NCBI RefSeq assembly: GCF_024199945.1
Contig: NZ_JANADP010000001.1
Span: 8,432,001 to 8,496,000 of the forward strand
From: Bradyrhizobium sp. CCGUVB4N
GTDB taxonomy: Bacteria > Pseudomonadota > Alphaproteobacteria > Rhizobiales > Xanthobacteraceae
DNA: 64,000 nucleotides
Reading direction: 5' to 3'
Shown here: piece by piece, positions 42,385 through 49,381 of the stretch
How the letters are laid out: every line of letters starts with the position of its first letter
Position numbering within the stretch: position 1 is the stretch's first letter
Notes under the pieces: model-generated
The model's database searches: none
What the model saw: only the letters and a program-made list of their open reading frames with translations
What the model was told of the DNA's origin: nothing
Position numbers and translations under genes: made by a program

Positions 42385-42459
42385 TGGTGGGCACGACAGG
42401 GATCGAACCTGTGACCCCTACCATGTCAAGGTAGTGCTCTCCCGCTGAGCTACGTGCCC
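42385..42459 (-). tRNA. tRNA-Val (anticodon GAC), CCA encoded
   Basis: Read on the minus strand, GGGCACG at the 5' end pairs with CGTGCCC at the 3' end, followed by discriminator A and encoded CCA. The D arm is GCTCAGCGGGAGAGC. The anticodon stem CTACC / GGTAG frames the loop TTGACAT, giving GAC, and the T arm is CACAGGTTCGATCCCTGTC (with the invariant TTCGA). All four arms pair. No partial tRNA copy nearby suggests an integration site. Confidence 0.97.
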
Positions 42460-42534
42460 TAATAGTCCACTTACGTCGGGTGGGGTCCCTATAACGGCTC
42501 GTGGGAGCCGGTGCAAGGACGGAAGGGGGCCAAT

Positions 42535-42894
42535 TTAGGCCGCCAGCATCTTGTTCACTTCGCTCACCAATTCGCGCAGGTGAACGGGCTTCGACAGCAC
42601 CTTGGCGTTCTTGGGGGCGTCCGAATCCGAGTTCAGGGCGACCGCGGCGAAGCCGGTGATGAACATGATCTTGATGTCGGGGTCGAGTTCCGAGGCCCGG
42701 CGGGCGAGCTCGATACCGTCCATCTCCGGCATCACGATGTCGGTCAGGAGCATCTCGAACGGCTCTTCCCGCAACCGCTGATAGGCGGCCATGCCGTTGT
42801 CATGGGACGAAACCTGAAAACCGGCGTTTTCCAGCGCCTTGACCAGGAAACGGCGCATGTCGTTGTCGTCTTCGGCGAGCAGGATTTTTGGCAT
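42535..42894 (-). CDS. cpdR: CpdR, single-domain cell-cycle response regulator
   Basis: A 119-residue stand-alone receiver domain. Acidic pocket AEDDND at 7-12, phospho-acceptor Asp52 (LTDIVMPEMDG) and LSKPVHLREL with the conserved Lys; it ends MLAA. The sequence is very close to alphaproteobacterial CpdR. In Caulobacter, unphosphorylated CpdR localises ClpXP and primes proteolysis of CtrA and other substrates; it is phosphorylated by the CckA-ChpT relay. Here SKPV replaces the commoner SKPF. It is monocistronic, divergent from the N-formylglutamate amidohydrolase gene. Confidence 0.92.
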   Translation of the reverse strand: MPKILLAEDDNDMRRFLVKALENAGFQVSSHDNGMAAYQRLREEPFEMLLTDIVMPEMDGIELARRASELDPDIKIMFITGFAAVALNSDSDAPKNAKVLSKPVHLRELVSEVNKMLAA

Positions 42895-43232
42895 GGCAGG
42901 AACGTCGAATCCCCAAAGGATATGCAGAGGTCAGTAAGCCCGACAGAGGGTAAATTTCGGGTGAAAATCTTTACCCTGGGCCCGACCGGCGCGGCCCCTT
43001 GTGAACCCGAACGGGCTGCGAATCAATCTCGTCGCGCCGGCGCATCCCCGCCTCCCTGCCCGCACGGTTAAGACATGTTCCATGCGCCAATCACATCTTT
43101 TCGCTTGGCAGAATGGTTGCGATTCCGGACAATGACGACACATAAGAGCCGCTCGATCGGCCGAATCATTCGATCTGGGGCTTGCTGGATTTTGGCCGGA
43201 TCGTGCGGCGTGAAGGGACGAAGCCTGAGAAG
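42895..43232. other. non-coding gap between cpdR and the amidohydrolase gene
   Basis: 338 bp without a gene. A perfect 8-bp inverted repeat, AGGGTAAA at 42947-42954 and TTTACCCT at 42970-42977, lies about 53 bp from the cpdR start and could be an operator or hairpin. One GTTAAG near 43067 resembles half of a CtrA site, but the second half is not seen. The amidohydrolase frame is open upstream to a TTG at 43182. Confidence 0.5.
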
Positions 43233-44123
43233 ATGACCCGGTTTGACGGCGACGCGTCGCCAGCCTTCGAGATCGTGGAGCCCGCCGAGTGGCGCGCGCC
43301 TGTTATCTTCAACTCTCCGCATTCCGGCTCGACCTATCCGGACGAATTCCTCGCGGCATCGCGGATCGACCTTCCGCAACTGCGGCGATCCGAAGATTCC
43401 TTCATGGACGAGCTGATCGGCCATTTGAGCGATCGCGGCTTTCCGACCGTGCGGGTGAACTTTCCCCGCTCCTATGTCGACGTCAATCGCGAGCCCTATG
43501 AGCTCGACCCCCGCATGTTCACCGGCCGGCTGCCGAGCTTTGCCAACACGCGCTCGATGCGGGTCGCAGGCGGCCTGGGCACGATTCCCCGCGTGGTCGG
43601 GGACGGCCAGGAGATCTATCGCGACCGCATCCTGGTCGACGACGCGCTGGCGCGGATCGAGACGCTGTACAAGCCCTACCATCGCGCGCTGCGCCGGCTG
43701 ATCAACAAGGTGCACCAGATGTTCGGCACCGTGGTGCTGGTCGACTGTCATTCGATGCCGTCGGTCGGGGTCAGCAGAGACGAGCCGCGCCGGCCCGATA
43801 TCGTGATCGGCGACCGCTACGGCACCAGCTGCACGCCGCTGCTGCCCGACCGCGTCGAGGAAACCATGACCGGCCTCGGCTATTCGATCGGCCGCAACAA
43901 GCCCTATGCCGGCGGCTTCATCACCGAGCATTACGGCAACCCGGCGAGCGGCCTGCACGCGGTGCAGCTCGAGCTCAACCGCGCGATCTACATGGACGAA
44001 CGCCGCCGCGAGCGCGGTCCGCGCTTTGCGCAGGTGGCAAGCGACTTCGGCATTCTCGCCGATGTGCTGGCGACCACGATCCCATTCGGCGATCTCGGCC
44101 CGTTCCAGGCCGCGGCGGAATAG
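43233..44123 (+). CDS. N-formylglutamate amidohydrolase family protein
   Basis: A 296-residue zinc-dependent hydrolase. The FNSPHSGSTYPDEF motif (His), the RSEDSFMDELI motif with acidic ligands, and VLVDCHSMPS (His) match the N-formylglutamate amidohydrolase family, whose founding member hydrolyses N-formyl-L-glutamate in histidine breakdown. Without hut genes nearby the true substrate may be another N-acyl amino acid. ATG 43233 (MTRFDGDASP) is preferred, with GAGAAG before it; TTG 43182 would add 17 residues. It is divergent from cpdR and followed by a candidate small RNA. Confidence 0.85.
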   Translation: MTRFDGDASPAFEIVEPAEWRAPVIFNSPHSGSTYPDEFLAASRIDLPQLRRSEDSFMDELIGHLSDRGFPTVRVNFPRSYVDVNREPYELDPRMFTGRLPSFANTRSMRVAGGLGTIPRVVGDGQEIYRDRILVDDALARIETLYKPYHRALRRLINKVHQMFGTVVLVDCHSMPSVGVSRDEPRRPDIVIGDRYGTSCTPLLPDRVEETMTGLGYSIGRNKPYAGGFITEHYGNPASGLHAVQLELNRAIYMDERRRERGPRFAQVASDFGILADVLATTIPFGDLGPFQAAAE

Positions 44124-44659
44124 ACGCGAACTATTCTCGAACGATTTTGCTCGAACGATCGTGCTCGCTGCGAGAAGTGCGAATGCGTTTTCGCTTCGCA
44201 AGCGTATGCGCGCTAAACTGAAAACAGAGACCCAAGAAAAAAGGGCCGCTTCTAATGAAGAAGCGGCCCAAGTCTAGGGAGGAAACGCCCAAGGAGGGCA
44301 GCGGTAACGCAGAGCGCTACCGCACCGCAACAATATGCGGCCGCGCCGCACAAAGTGCAAGGGCTTTTGAGCCGTTTCCCATGCAAAAACACATGGCTCA
44401 TTTGCTTCCAGCGAAATCCAGATTCAGTTTCTTTGATAAGGAATTTCAATGGGTTGATAGTCATTTGCATACGAACGAGGCATACGCGGAACTAAGTTCT
44501 CAACACTGTGATCGATATTTGGCCAGCATATAGCTCGCCTGGGCCGCCGGTATCCGCATCCAAAATACCAGGGTGCAAATCAAGACAGCGCTGCACGCGA
44601 GAGGCGAATTGAGCTAGGCAGATGAAAGCTTCACCCGACTTTCGTTTTGAGGATGCGCC
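44124..44659. other. non-coding region containing a candidate small RNA and an A+T-rich stretch
   Basis: 536 bp. The first part has an inverted repeat, GCGAA...TTCGC, at about 44176-44204, then the structured element at 44243-44323. From about 44390 to 44600 the DNA is unusually A+T rich (TTTGATAAGGAATTTCAAT) with a GGTAT...ATACC stem near 44550-44570. A frame from 44255 overlaps the stem-loop and does not look like a protein. The hisN ribosome site TTGAGGA ends the gap. Confidence 0.5.
44243..44323 (+). ncRNA. candidate structured small RNA or 3' leader element
   Basis: Two stable stems flank a purine-rich single-stranded region. Stem 1 is a perfect 11-bp hairpin (GGGCCGCTTCT at 44243-44253, AGAAGCGGCCC at 44259-44269, loop AATGA). 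Then comes GTCTAGGGAGGAAACGCC with AAGGAGGGCA after it, containing two GGAGG-like Shine-Dalgarno-type runs. Stem 2 pairs GCGGTAACGC at 44301-44310 with GCGCTACCGC at 44314-44323 (9 of 10, loop AGA). A hairpin-purine-rich-hairpin layout outside a reading frame fits a regulatory RNA. I recall similar G-rich elements in Bradyrhizobium intergenic DNA but cannot name a family. The strand is inferred from base composition. Confidence 0.5.
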
Positions 44660-45442
44660 GTGACGGTGATCGACTTCTCAGCCTTCATCGGACGGCTTGC
44701 CACCGCCTCCGGCGAAACCATCCTGCCGTTCTTCCGGACCTCGCTGTCGATCGACGACAAGAGCAAGACCAAGGATTTCGATCCGGTGACGGAAGCCGAC
44801 CGCGCCGCCGAAGCGGTGATGCGGCGGCTGATCAAGGCGAGCTTTCCCCAGCACGGCATCGTCGGCGAGGAATTCGGCAATGAGCGCGAGGACGCCGATT
44901 ATGTCTGGGTGCTCGACCCCATCGACGGGACGAAGTCGTTCATCGGCGGCTTTCCGATCTGGGGAACGCTGATCGCGCTGCTGCACAAGGGCACGCCGGT
45001 CTACGGCATGATGCACCAGCCCTTCATCGGCGAGCGCTTTTCCGGCGATAATGGCTCAGCCATTTATAAAGGCCCCTCGGGCGAGCGCCGGCTCCAGGTC
45101 CGCCGCTGTGCTTCACTGTCGGAGGCGACGACCTACACCACCTCTCCCTTGCTGATGAACGAGCGCGACCGCGCCATTTTCGGCCGGATCGAGCAGGGCG
45201 CGCGGCTGTCGCGCTATGGCGGCGATTGCTACTCCTATTGCATGCTGGCGGCCGGCCATGTCGACCTCGTGGTCGAGACCGAGCTGAAGCCGTACGACAT
45301 CGCAGCCCTGATCCCGATCGTGACCGGCGCCGGCGGCGTCGTCACCACATGGGAAGGCAAGCCGGCCCAGGGCGGCGGCCGCATCGTCGCGGCCGGCGAC
45401 GCCAGGGTTCACGAAGAAGCACTGAAACTGCTCAACCAGTAA
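44660..45442 (+). CDS. hisN: histidinol-phosphatase of the inositol-monophosphatase family
   Basis: A 260-residue Mg2+-dependent phosphatase. It has the IMPase metal motif DPIDGTKSFI, the upstream GEEFGNE acidic pair, and C-terminal GGDCYSYCMLAAGHVDLVVE with the third metal Asp further on (YDIAALIPIV). Alphaproteobacteria use this HisN type for histidinol-phosphate to histidinol in histidine synthesis. The sequence subgroup fits HisN rather than SuhB or CysQ, but subgroup calls without a tree are less certain. The start is GTG 44660 after GAGG. The Bug-type binding-protein gene follows 22 bp downstream. Confidence 0.85.
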   Translation: MTVIDFSAFIGRLATASGETILPFFRTSLSIDDKSKTKDFDPVTEADRAAEAVMRRLIKASFPQHGIVGEEFGNEREDADYVWVLDPIDGTKSFIGGFPIWGTLIALLHKGTPVYGMMHQPFIGERFSGDNGSAIYKGPSGERRLQVRRCASLSEATTYTTSPLLMNERDRAIFGRIEQGARLSRYGGDCYSYCMLAAGHVDLVVETELKPYDIAALIPIVTGAGGVVTTWEGKPAQGGGRIVAAGDARVHEEALKLLNQ

Positions 45443-45464
45443 CAAGCGCCAGCAGGAGGCTTGC

Positions 45465-46433
45465 ATGACCATCTCACGCAGGCTTCTTGTTGGATTGTTA
45501 CTGCTGCTGCTGCCGTGCATGGCGGCCGCCCAGAATTTTCCGGCAAAACCGATCAAGCTGATCGTGCCGTTCCCGGCCGGCGGCCCCAACGACATCATCG
45601 CCCGTGTCATCGGCCAGCGCATGTCGGAACTGGCAGGACAGCCGGTGCTGATCGACAATCGCGGCGGCCAGGGCGGCGTGCTCGGCACCGACGCGGTCGC
45701 AAAGAGCCCGCCCGATGGCTACACCATCGCGATCTCCTCCGCCGGCGCGCTCGCGATCAGCCCGAGCATGGAGAAGGTCGCCTACGACACGCTTGCCGAT
45801 CTGACACCGGTGACGCTGGTTGCGACCGTGCCGGAAATGCTGGTCGTGGCCACCAACGTGCCCGCCAAGGACATCGGCGAACTGATCGCGCTCGCGAAAG
45901 CGCAGCCCGGAAAGCTCAATTTCGCCTCCTCCGGCCCCGGCAGCCTGCCGCATCTCGCCGGCGAATTGTTCAAGCTGACGGCCAAGATCGACATCGTGCA
46001 CGTGCCCTATCGCGGCGCCGCGCCGGCGGTGAACGATCTCTTGGGCCAGCAGGTGCAGATGACATTCCTCGACCTCCCGGTGCTGCTGCCGCAGGTCAAG
46101 GCCGGCGCCCTCAAGCCGATCGCGGTCGGCTCGGCTGAACGCGCCCCGACCGCCCCCGACGTGCCGACGACGAAGGAAGCGGGTTTCCCCGATCTGCGCA
46201 TCGAGAACTGGTACGGCATGGTCGCGCCCAAGGGCACGCCGAAGGAGATCGTCACCGCGCTGCATGACCTCGCGACCAAGGCGATGGCGGATCCCGCGGT
46301 GAAGGACAAGCTCGCGCAGCAGGGTGCAACGCTTGTCGGCGACGAGCCGGAGCATTTTCGAAAGTTCATCGCGGATGAGACCGCGAAATGGGCGACGGTA
46401 ATCAAGGACGCCGGTGTGGAGACGGCGAAGTAG
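45465..46433 (+). CDS. Bug/TctC-family periplasmic solute-binding protein
   Basis: A 322-residue exported protein with an N-terminal signal peptide (about 1-22, cleavage near AAAQN), then IKLIVPFPAGGPNDIIARVI, which is diagnostic of the Bug family of tripartite tricarboxylate transporters. Ligands are usually small carboxylates. The membrane subunits TctA/TctB are not in the window, so it is an orphan receptor, as is common in this group. ATG 45465 follows AGGAGG. It shares orientation with hisN and may be read through from it. A 210-bp palindromic repeat follows. Confidence 0.9.
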   Translation: MTISRRLLVGLLLLLLPCMAAAQNFPAKPIKLIVPFPAGGPNDIIARVIGQRMSELAGQPVLIDNRGGQGGVLGTDAVAKSPPDGYTIAISSAGALAISPSMEKVAYDTLADLTPVTLVATVPEMLVVATNVPAKDIGELIALAKAQPGKLNFASSGPGSLPHLAGELFKLTAKIDIVHVPYRGAAPAVNDLLGQQVQMTFLDLPVLLPQVKAGALKPIAVGSAERAPTAPDVPTTKEAGFPDLRIENWYGMVAPKGTPKEIVTALHDLATKAMADPAVKDKLAQQGATLVGDEPEHFRKFIADETAKWATVIKDAGVETAK

Positions 46434-46442
46434 CGCGCTCTT

Positions 46443-46652
46443 TCTTACCCCCCTGGAGGGGTCCGAGACGAGCGTAGCTCGCTCGTGGGTCGGCTCACAT
46501 TGAGCGCAGCGAAAAGTGAGCCGGGGTGGGGTGACGGTCTCTCCAGCTCCAACAGTGCCCGAGTGGAGAGATCACCCCACCCCGCTCGCGCTTCGCGCGA
46601 ACGACCCACGAGCGAGCTACGCTCGTCTCGGACCCCTCCAGGGGAGGGTAAG
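46443..46652. repeat. long nested palindromic element between convergent genes
   Basis: Perfect 42-bp inverted arms at 46451-46492 and 46602-46643, with an imperfect extension (TTACCC / GGGTAA) to both sides. A second nested pair (CGGGGTGGGGTGA and its complement) and TCTCTCCA / TGGAGAGA lie inside. Transcribed either way it would form a very large cruciform or hairpin. It lies between the convergent ends of the Bug gene and the LysR gene and could serve as a two-way terminator. No gene inside. Confidence 0.85.
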
Positions 46653-46659
46653 AGTCATC

Positions 46660-47550
46660 TCACACCGCAGCCGCCCTCAAATGCTCCACCAGCATCTTGG
46701 CCGGCTTTGGCAATGCCTTGAAGCTGCGCGCGCAGATCACGAGGCGGCGATTGGCCCAGGCGTCGCGCAGGCGGACCATGGCGAGCGGCATCAGCTTGGC
46801 GCAGCGGCGGGCGGCGGATTCCGGCACCAAGGCCACGCCGACGTCGGCCGAGACCAGCTGGCAGATCGCATCGAAGTCGCGCAGGCGCGCGCGGAAATGC
46901 GGGCGCATGCCGAGCCGCGCGGCGTGCTTTGAAATATGCATCTGGAGCGCGGTGGCGCTGGTCAGGCCGACAAACTCGCAGGCGTTGGCCTCCTGGAAAT
47001 CGATCTGGCGGCGGCCGGCGAACGGGCCTCGTTTCGAGGTCACCAGCGTCAGACGATCCTCGCTGAACACGAAACGCTCGACATGATCGGGCAGCGCGTG
47101 CTCGGCGGCGAAGCCAAGGTCGGCGGCGCCCGCGGTGATCGCGGCCGCGATGTCGGTGCTCTCGCGCTCCTCGATGTCGATGGCGACGTCGCGATGCTCG
47201 CGCAGGAAGCCGGCTAGCGCCTTCGGCAGATGCTCCGACAGGCCCGAGGTGTTGGCGAGGAAATGCACGCTGGCGCGCACGCCGCTGGCAAAGCCCGCGA
47301 GATCGCCGCGCATGGCGTCGATCTGGTGAATCACGAGCCGCGCGTGATCCAGCAGGCTCTCGCCGGCCGCGGTCAATTCGACGCCGCGGCGCCCGCGCTT
47401 GAGCAGCGCGACGCCAAGCGCATCCTCGAGCCCCTTGATCCGTGCGCTGGCGGAGGCCAGCGCCAAATGCGACCGCTCCGCGCCGCGGGTGATGCTGCGC
47501 TGGTCGGCGACCGCAATGAACAGCTGGAGATCGACGAGATCGAAGCGCAC
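46660..47550 (-). CDS. LysR-family transcriptional regulator
   Basis: A 296-residue LTTR. The helix-turn-helix is at about residues 13-40 (LQLFIAVADQRSITRGAERS), and the C-terminal effector-binding half is typical. It starts at GTG 47550, with GGAGG 8 bases upstream; an earlier TTG overlaps that ribosome site. It is divergent from the TauE/SafE-type exporter, with less than 100 bp between starts, which is the classical LTTR layout; it is therefore the likely regulator of that exporter. Effector not known. Confidence 0.88.
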   Translation of the reverse strand: MRFDLVDLQLFIAVADQRSITRGAERSHLALASASARIKGLEDALGVALLKRGRRGVELTAAGESLLDHARLVIHQIDAMRGDLAGFASGVRASVHFLANTSGLSEHLPKALAGFLREHRDVAIDIEERESTDIAAAITAGAADLGFAAEHALPDHVERFVFSEDRLTLVTSKRGPFAGRRQIDFQEANACEFVGLTSATALQMHISKHAARLGMRPHFRARLRDFDAICQLVSADVGVALVPESAARRCAKLMPLAMVRLRDAWANRRLVICARSFKALPKPAKMLVEHLRAAAV

Positions 47551-47646
47551 TTTTGCTTCCTCCAAAATGAGCCTTCGCTATCATCGAAGGCTGTCTCCGT
47601 AACCTCCAGATTGTGCCTGGGCGCGGCTTCGGTCAATGTGGCTCGC

Positions 47647-48399
47647 ATGATTGATCCGCTTCTCATTCTGATCGCCGCCGTCTTCCTGGTCGCCGGCTTC
47701 GTCAAGGGCGTCGTCGGGCTCGGCCTGCCGACGGTGTCCATGGGCCTGCTCGCGGTGAACATGGCGCCGAGCCGCGCGATCGCCATCGTGATCGTGCCCG
47801 CCATCGTCACCAACATCTGGCAGACCTTCGTCGGCCCTCATCTGCGCGACATCCTGAGGCGGCTGTGGCCGCTGATGATCGGCACCGTGGTCGGATGCTG
47901 GCTCAATGCCGGCGCGCTGACCGGGCCCTATGCCCGCTACGGCACCGTCGTGCTCGGCATCCTGCTGGTGATCTACGCCATCATCGGCCTCAGCAAATTC
48001 AACTTCCACGTGGCACCGCAGAACGAGAAATGGGTCGGCGGCGTGGTCGGCGTGATCACCGGTGTGATCTCGGCCTCGACCGGCGTGCAGGTGATCCCCT
48101 CGATGCCGTTCATGCAGGCGATCGGCATGGAGAAGGACGAGCTGGTGCAGGCGCTCGGCGTGTTCTTCACCACCGCAACGCTGGCGCTCGCCTTCAATCT
48201 CACCGCCGGCGGCCTGCTGACGCCAGCCAATGCCGTACCGGGCACTGTTGCCATGGCCATGGCCTTTGCCGGCATGTTCGTCGGCCAGTCGGTGCGGGCG
48301 AAAATGCCGGCGGAGGCATTCCGCCGCTGGTTCCTGGTCGCGATGATCTTGCTCGGCGTCTATCTGGCCGGCAGCGCGCTGCTGAAGGAATTTGCGTAA
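47647..48399 (+). CDS. TauE/SafE-family (sulfite exporter-like) membrane protein
   Basis: A 250-residue inner-membrane protein with about eight hydrophobic helices and two family repeats (FVKGVVGLGLPTVSMGLL near 18-35 and VGVITGVISASTGVQVIPSM near 132-152). Family members export sulfite, sulfoacetate or other small organic anions. ATG 47647 is the first codon before the first helix; the ribosome site is poor. It is divergent from a LysR gene and followed by a palindromic repeat. Substrate not known. Confidence 0.83.
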   Translation: MIDPLLILIAAVFLVAGFVKGVVGLGLPTVSMGLLAVNMAPSRAIAIVIVPAIVTNIWQTFVGPHLRDILRRLWPLMIGTVVGCWLNAGALTGPYARYGTVVLGILLVIYAIIGLSKFNFHVAPQNEKWVGGVVGVITGVISASTGVQVIPSMPFMQAIGMEKDELVQALGVFFTTATLALAFNLTAGGLLTPANAVPGTVAMAMAFAGMFVGQSVRAKMPAEAFRRWFLVAMILLGVYLAGSALLKEFA

Positions 48400-48410
48400 G
48401 GAAGAATTGT

Positions 48411-48499
48411 CGGGTGGGCAAAGCGAAGCGTGCCCACGCATTTTTTGTAACCGAGAGAGGTGGTGGGCACGGCGCAAGTGCGCCTTTGCCCACCCTACG
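48411..48499. repeat. nested palindromic repeat (GGGTGGGCAAAG type)
   Basis: Outer arms GGGTGGGCAAAG at 48412-48423 and the complement at 48484-48495, and inner arms CGTGCCCAC at 48429-48437 and GTGGGCACG at 48463-48471. It lies between convergent genes (TauE-type and LysE-type). I recall this kind of repeat as common between genes in this group. Confidence 0.7.
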
Positions 48500-48525
48500 A
48501 AGCCTGCATCATCCGTTCGGACGAG

Positions 48526-49158
48526 CTACCGCGTCTCCAGCATGGCGACGCGGATGCCGAGATAGATGAAGAGGCCGCCCAGCGTCCGATTGACCCAGGC
48601 GATCACGCCTTCGGACTGCCGCAGCCGGTTGGCGGCGTTGGCCGCGAACGCCGCCAGCACCAGGCACCACAGCGTGCCCGTGCAGATGAAGATCAGGCCG
48701 AGCGTCAGGAAGGCGAGCGGCTTGTGGGGCGCATCGGCTGCGACGAATTGAGGCAGGAAGGCCAGGAAGAACAGCGCGACCTTGGGATTGAGCGCGTTGG
48801 TGAAGACGCCCTGGAGGAAAACCCGCCGCAGCGAGTTCCGCTCGGCCTCGTCCTTAACCGCCACCAGCGCCGGGCGCGACCACAGCATCTGGAGCCCGGT
48901 CAGGACCAGATAGGCCGCACCGACCAGCTTCAGGATCGAAAATGCGGTGGATGAGGCCATCAGAAGCGCCGAAAGGCCGATTGCGGCGCCCGCCACATGG
49001 AAAAAGCAGCCGCAACTGATGCCGAAGGCGGCCGCCGCCCCGCCGCGCCAGCCCATCTGCATGCTGCGGCCGATCACATAGACCGAATCCGGCCCCGGCG
49101 TGATGTTGAGCAGCACGCCCGACAGGACGAAGAGCCAGATTTCGTGAATACCCAGCAT
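48526..49158 (-). CDS. LysE/RhtB-family amino-acid exporter
   Basis: A 210-residue membrane protein with six hydrophobic helices. ITPGPDSVYVIGRSMQMGWRGG is the hallmark N-terminal motif of LysE/RhtB translocators, and LNPKVALFFLAFLPQF is the hallmark of the second half. It is expected to export amino acids or homoserine lactone-type solutes; the substrate is not predictable. ATG 49158. It is divergent from the third cyclase gene by 223 bp, in which no strong regulatory site was recognised. Confidence 0.88.
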   Translation of the reverse strand: MLGIHEIWLFVLSGVLLNITPGPDSVYVIGRSMQMGWRGGAAAAFGISCGCFFHVAGAAIGLSALLMASSTAFSILKLVGAAYLVLTGLQMLWSRPALVAVKDEAERNSLRRVFLQGVFTNALNPKVALFFLAFLPQFVAADAPHKPLAFLTLGLIFICTGTLWCLVLAAFAANAANRLRQSEGVIAWVNRTLGGLFIYLGIRVAMLETR

Positions 49159-49381
49159 GCGAGGTGCCCCGACGCTGCGACGGTTCGTCTCAAGAGCTGC
49201 CCTTAGTCGGTTCGCGCCCCGCCGTCCACTGCCGCGATTGCGGAGAATTTACCTCGAATTTGCAATGCGGATCACACTTTCGCTCGGCGCCATCTGCTCT
49301 ATAAAGGCAGGGTTTTGACACGCGGGATTCGAGGCGCCTGCCACGCGGTGGCTATCCCCTCTCCGTTGGAGCTCCGAGGAT

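Noticed and set aside
42385..42459. tRNA-Val as an integration site for a mobile island
   Set aside because: No integrase and no second partial copy of the tRNA 3' end was found nearby. The flanking genes are ordinary.
42895..43232. CtrA-type site upstream of cpdR
   Set aside because: Only one TTAA-like half was found; the second half at the required spacing is missing.
44255..44533. 92-codon frame starting inside the stem-loop at 44243
   Set aside because: Its ATG is in the hairpin loop and the product has no coherent composition. The DNA reads better as a structured RNA followed by A+T-rich non-coding sequence.
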